From Roseiarcus sp963753135 (GTDB taxonomy: Bacteria > Pseudomonadota > Alphaproteobacteria > Rhizobiales > Beijerinckiaceae): 64,000 bases of DNA. The DNA is taken from assembly GCA_963753135.1 (NCBI GenBank), contig CAVWBA010000015.1, positions 62,001 through 126,000 on the forward strand, written 5' to 3'. The translations under genes and the position numbers were made by a program. Under the pieces are notes generated by a model that made no database searches, was not told the DNA's origin, and saw nothing but the letters and a program-made list of their open reading frames with translations. This document shows, in pieces, positions 43,983 to 54,517 of the stretch. The stretch's first letter is position 1, and each line of letters opens with the position of its first letter.

Positions 43983-45863
43983 ATGAAGTTTGACGTCGTT
44001 GTCATCGGCGGGGGCCATGCGGGCTGTGAAGCCGCGACCGCCGCGGCGCGCTCCGGAGCCGCGACCGCGCTCGTCACCCATCGCTTCGCAACGATCGGCG
44101 AAATGTCCTGCAATCCAGCCATCGGCGGCCTCGGCAAGGGCCACCTGGTGCGCGAGATCGACGCGCTCGACGGGGTCATGGCCCGCGCCGCCGATGCGGC
44201 CGGCATCCAATTCCGGGTTCTCAATCGCCGCAAGGGCCCCGCCGTGCAAGGGCCGCGCGCCCAGGCCGACCGCAAGCTCTACCGGCGCGCCATGCAGGCG
44301 CTCGTCGGCGAAACTCCGAACCTGACCGTCGTCGAAGGGGAGGCCGCTCGGATCGCGTCGGACGCCGGCGCCGTGACGGGCGTCGAACTCGCGGACGGGC
44401 GGACCATCGCCTGCCGCGCGATCGTGCTCACCACCGGCACCTTCCTGCGCGGAATGATCCATCTCGGCGACCAGCGGACGCCGGCCGGACGCTTCGGCGA
44501 TCCGCCGTCGGTCTCGCTCGCCCAAAGCCTGGACGGGGCCGGATTCGCGCTCGGGCGGCTCAAGACCGGAACGCCGCCTCGGCTTGACGGCTCAACGATC
44601 GACTGGGATCAGCTCGAGATCCAGCACGGCGATCCCGAGCCGGAATTCTTCTCCTCGCTGACGACAGGGGTCACGGCGCCGCAGCTCCCCTGCCACATCA
44701 CTCGCACCACGGACGAGACCCACCGCATCATCCGCGCCGATGCGCACCGCTCCGCTGTCTATTCGGGCGCGATCTCCGGGCGCGGCCCCCGCTATTGTCC
44801 GTCGATCGAAGACAAAGTCATCCGCTTCGCCGATAGCGGAAGCCACCAGATCTTTCTCGAGCCTGAAGGCGTCGACGACCCCACGATCTACCCGAACGGC
44901 ATTTCCACCTCGCTGCCGCCTGACACGCAGGCTGCGCTCGTGGCGTCCATTCCGGGCCTCGAGCATGCGCGCATCCTCCGTCCCGGCTACGCGATCGAAT
45001 ACGACTACATCGACCCGCGCGGGCTCACTTCCGCGCTCGAAGCGCACCGGCTCGGGGGCCTGTTCCTGGCCGGGCAGATCAATGGCACGACCGGCTATGA
45101 AGAAGCGGGGGCGCAGGGGATCGTTGCCGGGATCAACGCGGCGCGCAAGGCTGGCGGCCAGGGGCTCGCAACCTTCGACCGCGCCGAGTCGTACCTCGGC
45201 GTGATGATCGACGATCTGACGACCCATGGCGTCACCGAGCCCTACCGGATGTTCACCTCGCGCGCCGAGTTTCGGCTGTCGCTCAGAGCGGATAACGCCG
45301 ACGAGCGCCTGACCGCGAAGGGGATCGCGCTGGGCTGCGTTGGCCCCGAGCGGGCGGGGGCCTTCCGCACGACCCAAGGCCAGCTGGAGCAGGCGCGGGC
45401 GATGCTCAGGGCCGCGACCGCGACGCCGCGGGAGCTCGAGGCGCACGGCCTTATCGTCAATCGCGATGGAGCCCGCCGCTCTGCCTTCGACCTTGCGGCG
45501 CAATCCCAGTTCCCGATCGCTGTTCTGGCCCGCATCTGGCCACATCTTGCCGATATTCCGGTTCATCTTGTTCCCCGTCTCGAAGCCGACGCGAAATACT
45601 CTGTTTATCTGGATCGCCAGGCCGAGGACGTCGCGCGCTATCGCCGGGACGATTCGGCGATCCTGCCGGCCGATCTCGACTATGGCCGCCTCTCCGGGCT
45701 CTCCAACGAAATCAAGCAGAAGTTTCTCGCCGTCCGTCCGGCGAGCCTGGGTCAGGCCCGGCGCATCGAGGGGGTCACGCCAGCGGCCTTGGCGCTCCTC
45801 GCCGCGCATGCGAGGCGCGCGGAGCGGTCCTCCGGGCGCAACCGGCTTCCGGCTGGGACGTGA
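43983..45863 (+). CDS. mnmG: tRNA uridine-5-carboxymethylaminomethyl modification enzyme MnmG
   Basis: FAD-dependent partner of MnmE. The 626-residue product has the dinucleotide motif DVVVIGGGHAGCEAATAAAR, MSCNPAIGGLGKGHLVREID, the Cys-containing PQLPCHITRTTDETHRIIR, YCPSIEDKVIRFADSGSHQI and ATYEEAGAQG-type core (NGTTGYEEAGAQGIVAGINA). It is bracketed by two parS sites and overlaps rsmG by four bases. Confidence 0.96.
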   Translation: MKFDVVVIGGGHAGCEAATAAARSGAATALVTHRFATIGEMSCNPAIGGLGKGHLVREIDALDGVMARAADAAGIQFRVLNRRKGPAVQGPRAQADRKLYRRAMQALVGETPNLTVVEGEAARIASDAGAVTGVELADGRTIACRAIVLTTGTFLRGMIHLGDQRTPAGRFGDPPSVSLAQSLDGAGFALGRLKTGTPPRLDGSTIDWDQLEIQHGDPEPEFFSSLTTGVTAPQLPCHITRTTDETHRIIRADAHRSAVYSGAISGRGPRYCPSIEDKVIRFADSGSHQIFLEPEGVDDPTIYPNGISTSLPPDTQAALVASIPGLEHARILRPGYAIEYDYIDPRGLTSALEAHRLGGLFLAGQINGTTGYEEAGAQGIVAGINAARKAGGQGLATFDRAESYLGVMIDDLTTHGVTEPYRMFTSRAEFRLSLRADNADERLTAKGIALGCVGPERAGAFRTTQGQLEQARAMLRAATATPRELEAHGLIVNRDGARRSAFDLAAQSQFPIAVLARIWPHLADIPVHLVPRLEADAKYSVYLDRQAEDVARYRRDDSAILPADLDYGRLSGLSNEIKQKFLAVRPASLGQARRIEGVTPAALALLAAHARRAERSSGRNRLPAGT

Positions 45864-46516
45864 CTCGGCCGCCGACCGGCGCTTTGGCGGACCAACTCGC
45901 AGACGATCGCCGAGCGGCTTTGCGCCTCGTCCCTGTTTCACGTGAAACGGAGCAGCGCCTCGCCCTCTTCGTCGATCTGCTCGACCGATGGCGCGACAAG
46001 ACCAACCTCATCGCCGACTCGACCTTCCCGTCCGTCTGGACCCGTCATATCGCGGATTCCGCGCAACTGCTCGCGCTTGCGCCAGACGCCAAACGCTGGC
46101 TCGACATGGGCTCGGGCGCCGGCTTCCCCGGCCTCGTGATCGCCATACAGCTCGCGGACGTTGCCGGCGCTGTCGTCCATTGCATCGAAAGCGACCAGCG
46201 GAAGTGCGCTTTCCTCCGCGAAGCGGCGCGCGCGACCGGCGCGGCGGCCCAGATCCACCCGGTCCGCGTCGACGCGATCGCGCCCGAAAGCCTCGGACCT
46301 GTGGACGCCGTCACCGCGCGCGCCTTCGCCCCCTTGCCGCTCGCGCTCGAATTGGCGAGACCGTGGATGGAGCGCGGCGCCATTGCCGTGTTTCCGCGCG
46401 GCGAATCAGCTAGAGACCAGATCGCGGCGCTGCCTGAGGCAAGGGCTTATGCAATCGAAACGATGCCCAGCGTCGTCAACCCGAAGGCCGCGATCCTGCG
46501 CATCCGCCAAGGCTGA
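45860..46516 (+). CDS. rsmG: 16S rRNA m7G527 methyltransferase RsmG
   Basis: A 218-residue SAM methyltransferase. Motif I is WLDMGSGAGFPGLVIAIQLA; DAVTARAFAPLPLALEL is also conserved. GTG 45860 overlaps the mnmG stop. The second parS lies inside its coding sequence, specifying VSRET. Length is normal. Confidence 0.93.
   Translation: MTRPPTGALADQLADDRRAALRLVPVSRETEQRLALFVDLLDRWRDKTNLIADSTFPSVWTRHIADSAQLLALAPDAKRWLDMGSGAGFPGLVIAIQLADVAGAVVHCIESDQRKCAFLREAARATGAAAQIHPVRVDAIAPESLGPVDAVTARAFAPLPLALELARPWMERGAIAVFPRGESARDQIAALPEARAYAIETMPSVVNPKAAILRIRQG
45934..45949. other. parS site 2, inside rsmG
   Basis: TGTTTCACGTGAAACG, a 15/16 match to the parS palindrome with a perfect 14-bp core. It sits 25 codons into rsmG and 1.98 kb from parS site 1. 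Confidence 0.92.
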
Positions 46517-46522
46517 AAGCCG

Positions 46523-47374
46523 ATGACCGAGACAGAGACCGAGACCCTCGTCCGCGAGCCGCAAGGCTTCGCGCGTCCGCGCGTTTTCGCGCTCGCGAAC
46601 CAGAAGGGCGGCGTCGGCAAGACGACCACCGCCATCAATCTGGGAACCGCGCTGGCCGCGATCGGCGAGCGGGTGCTCATCATCGATCTCGATCCCCAGG
46701 GCAACGCCTCGACCGGGCTCGGCATCAATCGGAACGCCCGAACGACATCAAGCTACGAGATGCTGATCGGCGAGAAGCCCCTGCGCGACGTCGTCATTCC
46801 GACGTCGGTGCCGCGCCTCATCATCGCGCCCTCGACCATGGATCTTCTCGGCGTCGAGCTCGAAATCGCCGGCCACGCCAACCGCTCCTATAAATTGCGC
46901 GATGCGCTCCGCGGCTACGCCGCCTCGAGCGCGGAAGACCCGGAACGGGCGACTTATGTGCTCATCGATTGTCCCCCGTCGCTCAACCTTCTCACCATCA
47001 ACGCGCTCGCCGCCGCCGATGCGGTGGTCGTCCCGCTGCAATGCGAATTCTTCGCGCTCGAGGGCCTCTCCCAGCTTCTGACCACGGTCGAGCAGGTCCG
47101 CAGCACGCTGAACCCATCGCTGACCATTCATGGCGTGGTTTTGACCATGTTCGACCCCCGCAACAGCCTCGCCGGCCAGGTGGTCGCGGACGTGCGCGCC
47201 TACATGGGCGACACGGTCTACGAGACGGTCATTCCGCGCAATGTCCGCCTCTCCGAAGCGCCGTCGCACGGCAAGCCGGCGCTGCTTTACGATCTCAAAT
47301 GCGCCGGCAGCCAGGCCTATCTCAAGCTCGCATCCGAGGTCATTCGGCGCGAAGAGCGTTGGCGCGCCGCCTAA
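46523..47374 (+). CDS. parA: Chromosome partitioning ATPase ParA (Soj)
   Basis: A 283-residue deviant Walker-A ATPase: NQKGGVGKTTTAINLGTALA (KGGVGKT), LIIDLDPQGNASTGLG, switch II LIDCPPSLNLLTINALAAAD. It works with ParB and parS to segregate chromosome origins. It begins 7 bp after rsmG. The product has a 25-residue N-terminal extension before the P-loop. Confidence 0.96.
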   Translation: MTETETETLVREPQGFARPRVFALANQKGGVGKTTTAINLGTALAAIGERVLIIDLDPQGNASTGLGINRNARTTSSYEMLIGEKPLRDVVIPTSVPRLIIAPSTMDLLGVELEIAGHANRSYKLRDALRGYAASSAEDPERATYVLIDCPPSLNLLTINALAAADAVVVPLQCEFFALEGLSQLLTTVEQVRSTLNPSLTIHGVVLTMFDPRNSLAGQVVADVRAYMGDTVYETVIPRNVRLSEAPSHGKPALLYDLKCAGSQAYLKLASEVIRREERWRAA

Positions 47375-47400
47375 TCGAGTGAACCTGGAGACAAGGATCC

Positions 47401-48288
<888 letters not shown>

Positions 48289-48296
48289 CACGCCTT

Positions 48297-48350
48297 GTAG
48301 ACGCGGCCGCTCACCGCGTCCGCCGCGCTGGATCGGAGCGCGGCTACAAT
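48297..48350. repeat. Double-hairpin intergenic repeat, copy 2
   Basis: GACGCGG-CCGCTCA-CCGCGTC (48300-48320) and GCCGCGCT-GGATCGG-AGCGCGGC (48322-48344), bounded by TGTAG and CTACA. Similar in sequence and layout to copy 1 after the SDR gene; both follow a gene's stop codon by 8-9 bp. Confidence 0.65.
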
Positions 48351-48379
48351 CATACGCTTTCCTCGCGCAGGAACTAAAA

Positions 48380-49060
48380 ATGCCCAGGATGGAGGAAGAC
48401 GCGGTCTTCACGGCGCTCCGCGACACGCTGTTCACGGCCGTCGTGGGCGACGTCCTCGACAAGATGGGATGGCGACGCCAGTTCCTGCCGCAGGCCATCG
48501 GACCGCTTACGCCCGCCATGAAGGTGATCGGGCGCGCCATGCCGGTGCTCGAAGCGGACATTTTCGACGACAGCTCGCCTTCGCCAGGCGGGGCCAAGCC
48601 CTTCGGCCTGATGCTGGAGGCGCTCGACGACCTGCGCCCCAATGAGGTCTATGTCGCGACCGGCGGCTCCCTCCGCTACGCCTTCTGGGGCGAGCTCATG
48701 TCGACCCGCGCCCGCTACCTGCGCGCCGCCGGCGCCGTGCTCAACGGCTTCGTCCGCGACGCCTCGGGCATCGAGGCGCTCGGCTTTCCGACCTTCAGCC
48801 GCGGGCTCTACGCCCAGGACCAGGGCCCGCGCGGCAAGGTGATCGATTTTCGGGTGACCATCGAGATCGAAGGGGTGAGGATCGCGCCAGGCGATCTCAT
48901 CTTCGGCGACCGCGAGGGCGTTCTCGTCATCCCGTCCGAGATCGCGGCCGATGCGATCGAGGCCGCCCTCGAAAAAGCGTCCACAGAGAACCGGGTCGCG
49001 ACGGCAATCCGGGACGGCATGGGGGCGCGCGAGGCGTTCGAGACATTCGGCGTGCTATGA
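48380..49060 (+). CDS. RraA-like protein (HMG/CHA aldolase or RNase E regulator family)
   Basis: A 226-residue protein of the RraA-like fold. Family marks: FTAVVGDVLDKMGWRRQFLP near the start, VIGRAMPVLEADIFDDSSPS, GAVLNGFVRDASGIEALGFP and IAPGDLIFGDREGVLVIPSE. Members include 4-hydroxy-4-methyl-2-oxoglutarate aldolases and demethylmenaquinone-type relatives, as well as RNase E inhibitors; the function cannot be picked from sequence. GCAGGA precedes ATG 48380. Confidence 0.82.
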   Translation: MPRMEEDAVFTALRDTLFTAVVGDVLDKMGWRRQFLPQAIGPLTPAMKVIGRAMPVLEADIFDDSSPSPGGAKPFGLMLEALDDLRPNEVYVATGGSLRYAFWGELMSTRARYLRAAGAVLNGFVRDASGIEALGFPTFSRGLYAQDQGPRGKVIDFRVTIEIEGVRIAPGDLIFGDREGVLVIPSEIAADAIEAALEKASTENRVATAIRDGMGAREAFETFGVL

Positions 49061-49249
49061 GCCGTCCTCGCCCTTTCGGACGAAGAGATTCGGGATGACG
49101 CGTTGGCGCGTGTAAACAATGCTGGCCCAATCCGTTGCTCTGTGGCATCCGGAAGGCGGCCCACATTACCAATTCGGTCATCAACGCTCGAGGGATCGAG
49201 CTATGGCGGCGCGCCAGCTCGAGAGCTCAACGCCGCCGGGAGAAACGCC

Positions 49250-50711
49250 TTGATTTCGAAACGCATGTTTCTCGGCGCCGCCGCCGCGGCGCTGATTGTC
49301 GCCGCCCCGGCCCTCAAGGCGGAAGCCGATACAAGCGGGCAGCCCGCGAAGGCCCAGCCGCCCAACATCGTCTACATCATTTCGGACGACCAGGGCTGGA
49401 AGGACGTCGGCTACCACGGCTCCGACATCAAGACGCCGAACATCGACGCGCTTGCCGCGGGCGGCGCGCGGCTCGAGCAGTTTTATGCCCAGCCCATGTG
49501 CACCCCCACCCGCGCGGCCTTGATGACCGGTCGGTATCCGTTCCGATACGGTCTCCAGACGGCCGTTATTCCATCCAGCCACACCTGGGGCTTGCCGACC
49601 GACGAGTGGCTTTTGCCCCAGGCGCTGAAGGACGCCGGCTATGAGACGGCGATTGTCGGCAAATGGCACCTCGGTCACGCCGATCCCAAATACTGGCCGC
49701 GCCAGCGCGGGTTCGATCACCAATATGGGCCGCTCATTGGCGAGACTCGACTATTTCACCCACGAGCAGCACGGTGTGCTCGACTGGTACCGCGACAACA
49801 AGCCGCTACGGGAGCCGGGCTATACGACGACCCTCCTCGGCGACGCCGCGGTCAAACTGATCGCGAGCCACGACCCCAAAATTCCGCTCTTTCTTGATCT
49901 TGCCTTCAACGCGCCGCACGCGCCCTATCAGGCGCCTCAGGCCTATCTCGATCGGTATAAGACGATTGAAGATCCGACCCGGCGCGCCTATGCCGCCCAG
50001 ATCACCGCCATGGACGATGAGATCGGCCGGGTGGTCGAGGCGCTCGACAAGAAGGGCATGCGCGACAACACGCTCATCGTGTTCCAGGCCGACAACGGCG
50101 GCACGCGCAATCCCCTGTTCTCGGGGGAGCAGGATATGTCGAAGATCAAGCTTCCCAACGACAATGGGCCGTTCCGCGAGGGCAAGGGCACGCTCTACGA
50201 GGGCGGAACGCGCGTGATCTCGGTCGCAAACTGGCCCGGCCATATCAAGCCGGGGCTTATCGTCAACGAGATGATCCATGTGGTCGACATGTACCCCACT
50301 CTTCTCGAGGTCGCCGGCGCCTCGGCCGCCAAGAGCAAGCCGCTCGACGGGCTGGACGTCTGGGGAACGATCAGCGAAGGCAAGCCCTCGCCGCGCACGG
50401 AGATCATCTACAATATCGAGCCGTTCCGGGCGGGCGTCAGGGAAGGCGACTGGAAACTCATCTGGCGTACGCCGCTGCCGCAGGCGGTCGAGCTCTACAA
50501 CATCGCTCAGGACCCATACGAAAAGAACAATGTCGCCGACGCCAACCCGGACAGGGTCGCGGCGCTTCAGAAGCGCGCCAACGAACTCGCCGCCGTTCAG
50601 GCCAAGCCGCTCATGCTGACGACCGAATTCGCCGCGATGAAGAAGCGCCTCAGCCTGCCGCCGGCTCTTCCCGACGCGGATATGCTCTCGGGCGCCGAGG
50701 AGGCGAGGTAG
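49250..50711 (+). CDS. Exported arylsulfatase-family protein, frame broken once
   Basis: About 486 residues. Signal peptide MISKRMFLGAAAAALIVAAP; TTG 49250 is chosen because GGGAGA precedes it and it adds basic residues. Sulfatase marks: metal-binding NIVYIISDDQGWKDVGYHGS, the formylglycine motif MCTPTRAALMTGRYP (CxPxR), GKWHLGH, HAPYQAPQ, and NGPFREGKGTLYEGGTRVIS. Sulfate ester hydrolysis is expected in the periplasm; substrate unknown. The frame breaks at about 49746, where an extra C in GAGACTCGAC disturbs YGPLIGE; removing it gives GEIDYFTHEQHGVLDWYRDN. A near-perfect 24-bp palindrome follows about 30 bp after the stop. Confidence 0.85.
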
Positions 50712-50742
50712 CAGCCGGCCCGCGCGTGCGGTCACGGGAGCA

Positions 50743-50766
50743 ACCACGCTAACATGTTAGCATGGT
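50743..50766. repeat. 24-bp near-perfect palindrome
   Basis: ACCACGCTAACA and TGTTAGCATGGT, one mismatch. No T run follows. It may help end the sulfatase transcript or be a binding site. Confidence 0.5.
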
Positions 50767-50831
50767 GATTAACCGGCCGATATTGACGAAGGCGGCCGCC
50801 AGAGCGGGATGACTTCAGGTCGGCGCAAAGC

Positions 50832-50956
50832 CGTCATTGCGAGCGAAGCGAAGCAATCCAGGAGTCGTCGCGCCCTACGGCCCCTGGATCGCCGCGTCGC
50901 CATAGCTCGCCGAAAGACGGGCGTCGCTCAACGCCCTACGGCTCCTCGCGATGACG
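50832..50956. repeat. REP-like element with terminal inverted repeats
   Basis: The ends CGTCATTGCGAG and CTCGCGATGACG are inverted copies with one mismatch, 125 bp apart. The left part (CATTGCGAGCGAAGCGAAGC then AATCC) resembles a REP-type intergenic sequence known from many Rhizobiales. Confidence 0.6.
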
Positions 50957-51237
50957 TCCGCGATCAAACCGATCTCATCCGGCTCTAGGCGTGGCAAGAG
51001 GTCTTCCCCGGGCTCGCTCAGCCTCGTCCCGGCCATTGACGTCTTCTTCGTACCGTTCGGATGACGACGCGCGCTCGGCAAAAGCTTTCCGAAACCCGGA
51101 AGCTGTGCTATACACTTCCCAGGCGCGCCGCCGATCCAGTGCGGCCGGCAGGGTCCAGCGACGAGGAGACACGGGAGCGATAAAACACGAGTGAGCCGCT
51201 TAAAACTACAACCCGGTGAGCGAGTCGAGGCCAAGCA

Positions 51238-51343
51238 GAATTTTTTTATTTTTTCGCGCGTAACTCATTGAAAAGTCCAAATTCGGCCAAAGAAAACCAA
51301 GGACATGCAAGCGTTTTTCCTTGGTTTTCCTTGAACTTGTTTG
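51238..51343 (-). repeat. Dispersed intergenic repeat, copy C
   Basis: On the minus strand: inverted repeat AACCAAGGA/TCCTTGGTT, then the core (51259-51288) GGCCGAATTTGGACTTTTCA then ATGAGTTACG, then A-rich sequence. The closest relative is copy B. Confidence 0.75.
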
Positions 51344-51418
51344 GGCGGACATCGCCTTGAGGTTGTACGTGCCGGCGCCCGAACGGCGGGGCCATCTTCT
51401 CCCGGAGGGAGAAGGGTT

Positions 51419-52585
51419 TCAGGGCGCAAGCGCCGTCTCGACCAGCTCGACCCAGTAGCTCATGCCATAGGGCAGGACTTCGTCGTTGAAGTCGTAAGAG
51501 GGGTGGTGCAGCGTCGCGCTGTCGCCGTTGCCGATGAAGATGAAGGCGCCGGGCCGCGCCTCGAGCATGAAGGAGAAGTCCTCCGAGCCCATGGTCGGGG
51601 GCGTGTTCACGTCCACATGGGCGTCGCCCGCGACCTTGCGCGCGATGCTCGCCGCGAAGTCGGTCTGAGCCTCATGATTGATGGTCGGCGGATAGCCGCG
51701 CCGGTACTCGACGCGTGCGCTCGCCCCGCTCGCTTCGGCGAGACCGGCGGCGATCTCATGGATTCGCCTTTCGACCCTGTCGCGGGTTTCAGGTTTCAGC
51801 GTGCGGACCGTGCCGTTCAGCCAGGCCGTCTGCGGGATGATGTTGTTGGCCGTGCCGGCCTCAAAGCGCGTGATCGAGATGACGCTCGAGTCCAGGGGAT
51901 CGACATTGCGCGACGTGATCGTCTGCAGGGCGGTGACGATCTGCGCCCCCACCATGACGGGATCGATGCAGAGATGCGGCATCGCTCCGTGCCCGCCCTT
52001 GCCTTCGATCGTGATCGTGATCTCATCCGCCGCCGCCATTAGCGGGCCCTTGCGAAGGCCGAAGGCGCCGACCGGCGAGCCCGGCCAATTGTGCATGCCA
52101 TAGACCTGCTCGACGCCGAACTGGTCGAGGAGCCCGTCGTCGATCATCGCCATCGCGCCCGCGCCGCCTTCCTCGGCCGGTTGGAAGATGATAACGGCGT
52201 CGCCTGCAAAATCGCGCGTCTCGGCGAGACGCCGCGCCGCGCCGAGCAGCATGGCGGTATGCCCGTCATGGCCGCAGGCGTGCATCTTGCCAGGGGTCTT
52301 GGACCGATAGGGGAGGTTGGTCTCTTCCTCGATCGGCAGCGCGTCCATGTCCGCGCGCAGTCCGATCGAACGCGAGCTCGATCCCTTGGCGCCGCGGATG
52401 ACGCCGACAACGCCCGTGCGGCCGATCGCCGTTTTGACCTCGTCGCAGCCAAAGGCGCGAAGACGCTCGGCGACGAATTTCGCCGTCTCCTCGACGTCGT
52501 ACATGACTTCAGGCTTCTGATGCAGTTCGCGGCGCCAGGCTCGAACTTCGGGAACGAGGTCGTTGATTGCGGAGCTGATCGGCAT
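51419..52585 (-). CDS. M20-family amidohydrolase
   Basis: A 388-residue metallo-amidohydrolase of the hippurate/IAA-amino acid hydrolase type. Metal ligands: MHACGHDGHTAMLLGAARRL (Cys/His/His), PAEEGGAGAMAMIDDG (Glu pair), MHNWPG, and PTMGSEDFSFMLEARPGAFI near the end. It removes acyl groups from N-acyl amino acids; the natural substrate is unknown. It is the last gene of the leuB-metX-metW-M20 direction block. Confidence 0.9.
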   Translation of the reverse strand: MPISSAINDLVPEVRAWRRELHQKPEVMYDVEETAKFVAERLRAFGCDEVKTAIGRTGVVGVIRGAKGSSSRSIGLRADMDALPIEEETNLPYRSKTPGKMHACGHDGHTAMLLGAARRLAETRDFAGDAVIIFQPAEEGGAGAMAMIDDGLLDQFGVEQVYGMHNWPGSPVGAFGLRKGPLMAAADEITITIEGKGGHGAMPHLCIDPVMVGAQIVTALQTITSRNVDPLDSSVISITRFEAGTANNIIPQTAWLNGTVRTLKPETRDRVERRIHEIAAGLAEASGASARVEYRRGYPPTINHEAQTDFAASIARKVAGDAHVDVNTPPTMGSEDFSFMLEARPGAFIFIGNGDSATLHHPSYDFNDEVLPYGMSYWVELVETALAP

Positions 52586-52655
52586 CGGAACGGGGTCCTT
52601 GCATTGAGCCGACAGGTTGCCGCCGCGCGCAAGGCGCTGTCAACGCGCGCTAGGA

Positions 52656-53285
52656 TCAGCGCTTGCGGTGAAGGAGAAAAATCGCCTGATCGCCCATGAG
52701 ATTCCACGCCCATTGCGAGAAGATTGGGCTGAGCGGCCGGCCCTTGAGATCGAGCGCGACGCTCTTGTCGATCGTCGCGCCCACCTCGCGCGCCAGCGCG
52801 ATGAAATCGGCGATCGTGCAGAAATGGATGTTCGGCGTATCGTACCAGGCATGCGAAAGGTTTTTCGTCACCGGCATGCGGCCGAGGAAGGCGACCTGGG
52901 CCCGGATGCGCCAATGGCCGAAATTCGGCACCGAAACAATGGCGCGCCGCCCAATGCGCAGCATGTGCTCGAGCACAACGCGAGGTTGACGGGTCGCCTG
53001 CAACGTCTGCGACAGGATGACATAGTCGAACGCGTCATCCGGGTAATCGACGAGATCCGCGTCGGCGTCGCCCTGGATCACCGAGAGCCCCTTGGCGACG
53101 CAATCGTTCACGCCGTGCTGGGAGAGCTCGATGCCTCGCCCGTCGACGTTTCGCTCTTCGGCCAAAAGCCGCAGCAATTGCCCGTCGCCGCAACCGACGT
53201 CGAGGACGCGAGAGCCGGGCGCGACGAGCTCCGCCACGCGCAGGAGGTCGACGCGCGCCGCAGCTTGCGTTCGTTCAAGGCTCAA
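52656..53285 (-). CDS. metW: Methionine biosynthesis protein MetW
   Basis: A 209-residue SAM-type fold protein: LVAPGSRVLDVGCGDGQLLR, VIQGDADADLVDYPDDAFDY, VILSQTLQATRQPRVVLEHM, and SVPNFGHWRIRAQVAFLGRM. MetW stimulates MetX and is nearly always next to it. The start is TTG 53285, overlapping the metX stop codon, so translation is coupled. Confidence 0.92.
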   Translation of the reverse strand: MSLERTQAAARVDLLRVAELVAPGSRVLDVGCGDGQLLRLLAEERNVDGRGIELSQHGVNDCVAKGLSVIQGDADADLVDYPDDAFDYVILSQTLQATRQPRVVLEHMLRIGRRAIVSVPNFGHWRIRAQVAFLGRMPVTKNLSHAWYDTPNIHFCTIADFIALAREVGATIDKSVALDLKGRPLSPIFSQWAWNLMGDQAIFLLHRKR

Positions 53286-54478
53286 TCAACGCCCCTGGCG
53301 CGGGCCGCCGCCTCGATGAAGCCTCGTGTGGTGTCGATGAGCTCGGGCACGTCGAGGAGAAAAGCGTCATGCCCGCGATCGGTCTCGATCTCGACGAAGG
53401 ACACCGAGGCGCCGCCAGCGTTGAGCGCCCGAACGGTCGCTCGCGAGTCGCTCGTGGGAAAGAGCCAGTCGGAGGTGAAGGAGACCACGCAGAAGCGCGT
53501 GCGCGAGCCTTTGAAGGCGTTTGCGAGCGATCCGCCATAGTCAGCGGCAAGGTCGAAATAGTCCATCGCTCGCGTCATGTAGAGATAGGAGTTGGGATCG
53601 AACCGCTCGACGAAGATCGCGCCCTGATGACGCAGGTAGGATTCAACCTGAAAATCCGCGTCGAACGAGAAGGTCCGCGCCGAGCGGTCCTGGAGATTGC
53701 GGCCAAACTTGCGATGCAGCGCGCTCTCGGAGAGATACGTGATATGAGCCGCCATCCGCGCGACGCCGAGGCCTTTGGCCGGCCTCGTGCCCTCGACGAG
53801 ATAGCGGCCGCCTCGCCAATCGGGGTCGGCCATGATCGCTTGCCGGCCGACCTCGTGGAAGGCGATGTTCTGCGAGGAATGGCGCGCCGCCGTCGCGATC
53901 GGGAGCGCCGCGAAGACGCGATCGGGATAGGTCGCCGCCCATTGCAGCACCTGCATGCCGCCCATCGAACCGCCGGCCACGCAAAGCAGCGTGTCGATGC
54001 CGAGATGGTCGATCAGGAGCGCCTGCGCCCGCACCATGTCGGCGATCGTCACGATCGGAAAATCGAGGCCGTAGGGCTCGCCTGTCTCCGGGTTGACGGA
54101 CGCGGGGCCCGTCGAGCCCATGCATCCGCCAAGGACATTCGAGCAAATCACGAAAAAGCGGTTCGTATCGAACGGCAGGCCAGGGCCCACCATGGTCTCC
54201 CACCAGCCCGGCCGGCCGGTGACGGGGTGCCGATTGGCGACGTGCTGGTCGCCGGTCAGGGCGTGGCAAAGGAGAATAGCGTTGGATTTCGCCGCGTTGA
54301 GAGCGCCATATGTCTGGTAGGCGACAGTGAGCGGGGCCAACGCGGCCCCCGAATCCATCCGCAGCGGGGAATTGGAGCTCAAGCGCAGGGTCAAGCTATC
54401 CGGTGAAACGGATTGCGCGACCGCGCCGTTCAGAAGCGCTCCTAGGTCTCCCAACTTTATGGCCTTCCAGACATCCAA
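53282..54478 (-). CDS. metX: Homoserine O-acetyl/succinyltransferase MetX
   Basis: Acylates homoserine in the first committed step of methionine synthesis. The 398-residue alpha/beta hydrolase has LAPLTVAYQTYGALNAAKSN, ILLCHALTGDQHVANRHPVT, the nucleophile elbow VAGGSMGGMQVLQWAATYPD, and the catalytic His in IETDRGHDAFLLDVPELI. I looked for a SAM riboswitch in the 40-bp leader and saw none. It is 40 bp downstream of leuB. Confidence 0.93.
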   Translation of the reverse strand: MDVWKAIKLGDLGALLNGAVAQSVSPDSLTLRLSSNSPLRMDSGAALAPLTVAYQTYGALNAAKSNAILLCHALTGDQHVANRHPVTGRPGWWETMVGPGLPFDTNRFFVICSNVLGGCMGSTGPASVNPETGEPYGLDFPIVTIADMVRAQALLIDHLGIDTLLCVAGGSMGGMQVLQWAATYPDRVFAALPIATAARHSSQNIAFHEVGRQAIMADPDWRGGRYLVEGTRPAKGLGVARMAAHITYLSESALHRKFGRNLQDRSARTFSFDADFQVESYLRHQGAIFVERFDPNSYLYMTRAMDYFDLAADYGGSLANAFKGSRTRFCVVSFTSDWLFPTSDSRATVRALNAGGASVSFVEIETDRGHDAFLLDVPELIDTTRGFIEAAARARGVD

Positions 54479-54517
54479 TAACGGTCGGCCTGTTCTCTTT
54501 GCCGAACGGGCCGTTTG

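Larger units (their letters stand above)
50712..51418. other. Intergenic region between the sulfatase and M20 genes
   Basis: About 700 bp between convergent genes with no clear gene. It holds a 24-bp palindrome (50743-50766), a REP-like element (50832-50956) and dispersed repeat copy C (51238-51343). Confidence 0.5.

Noticed and set aside
54479..54517. SAM-II riboswitch in front of metX
   Set aside because: The 40-bp gap and the end of leuB do not contain the conserved pseudoknot segments expected of SAM-II; the leader is too short.
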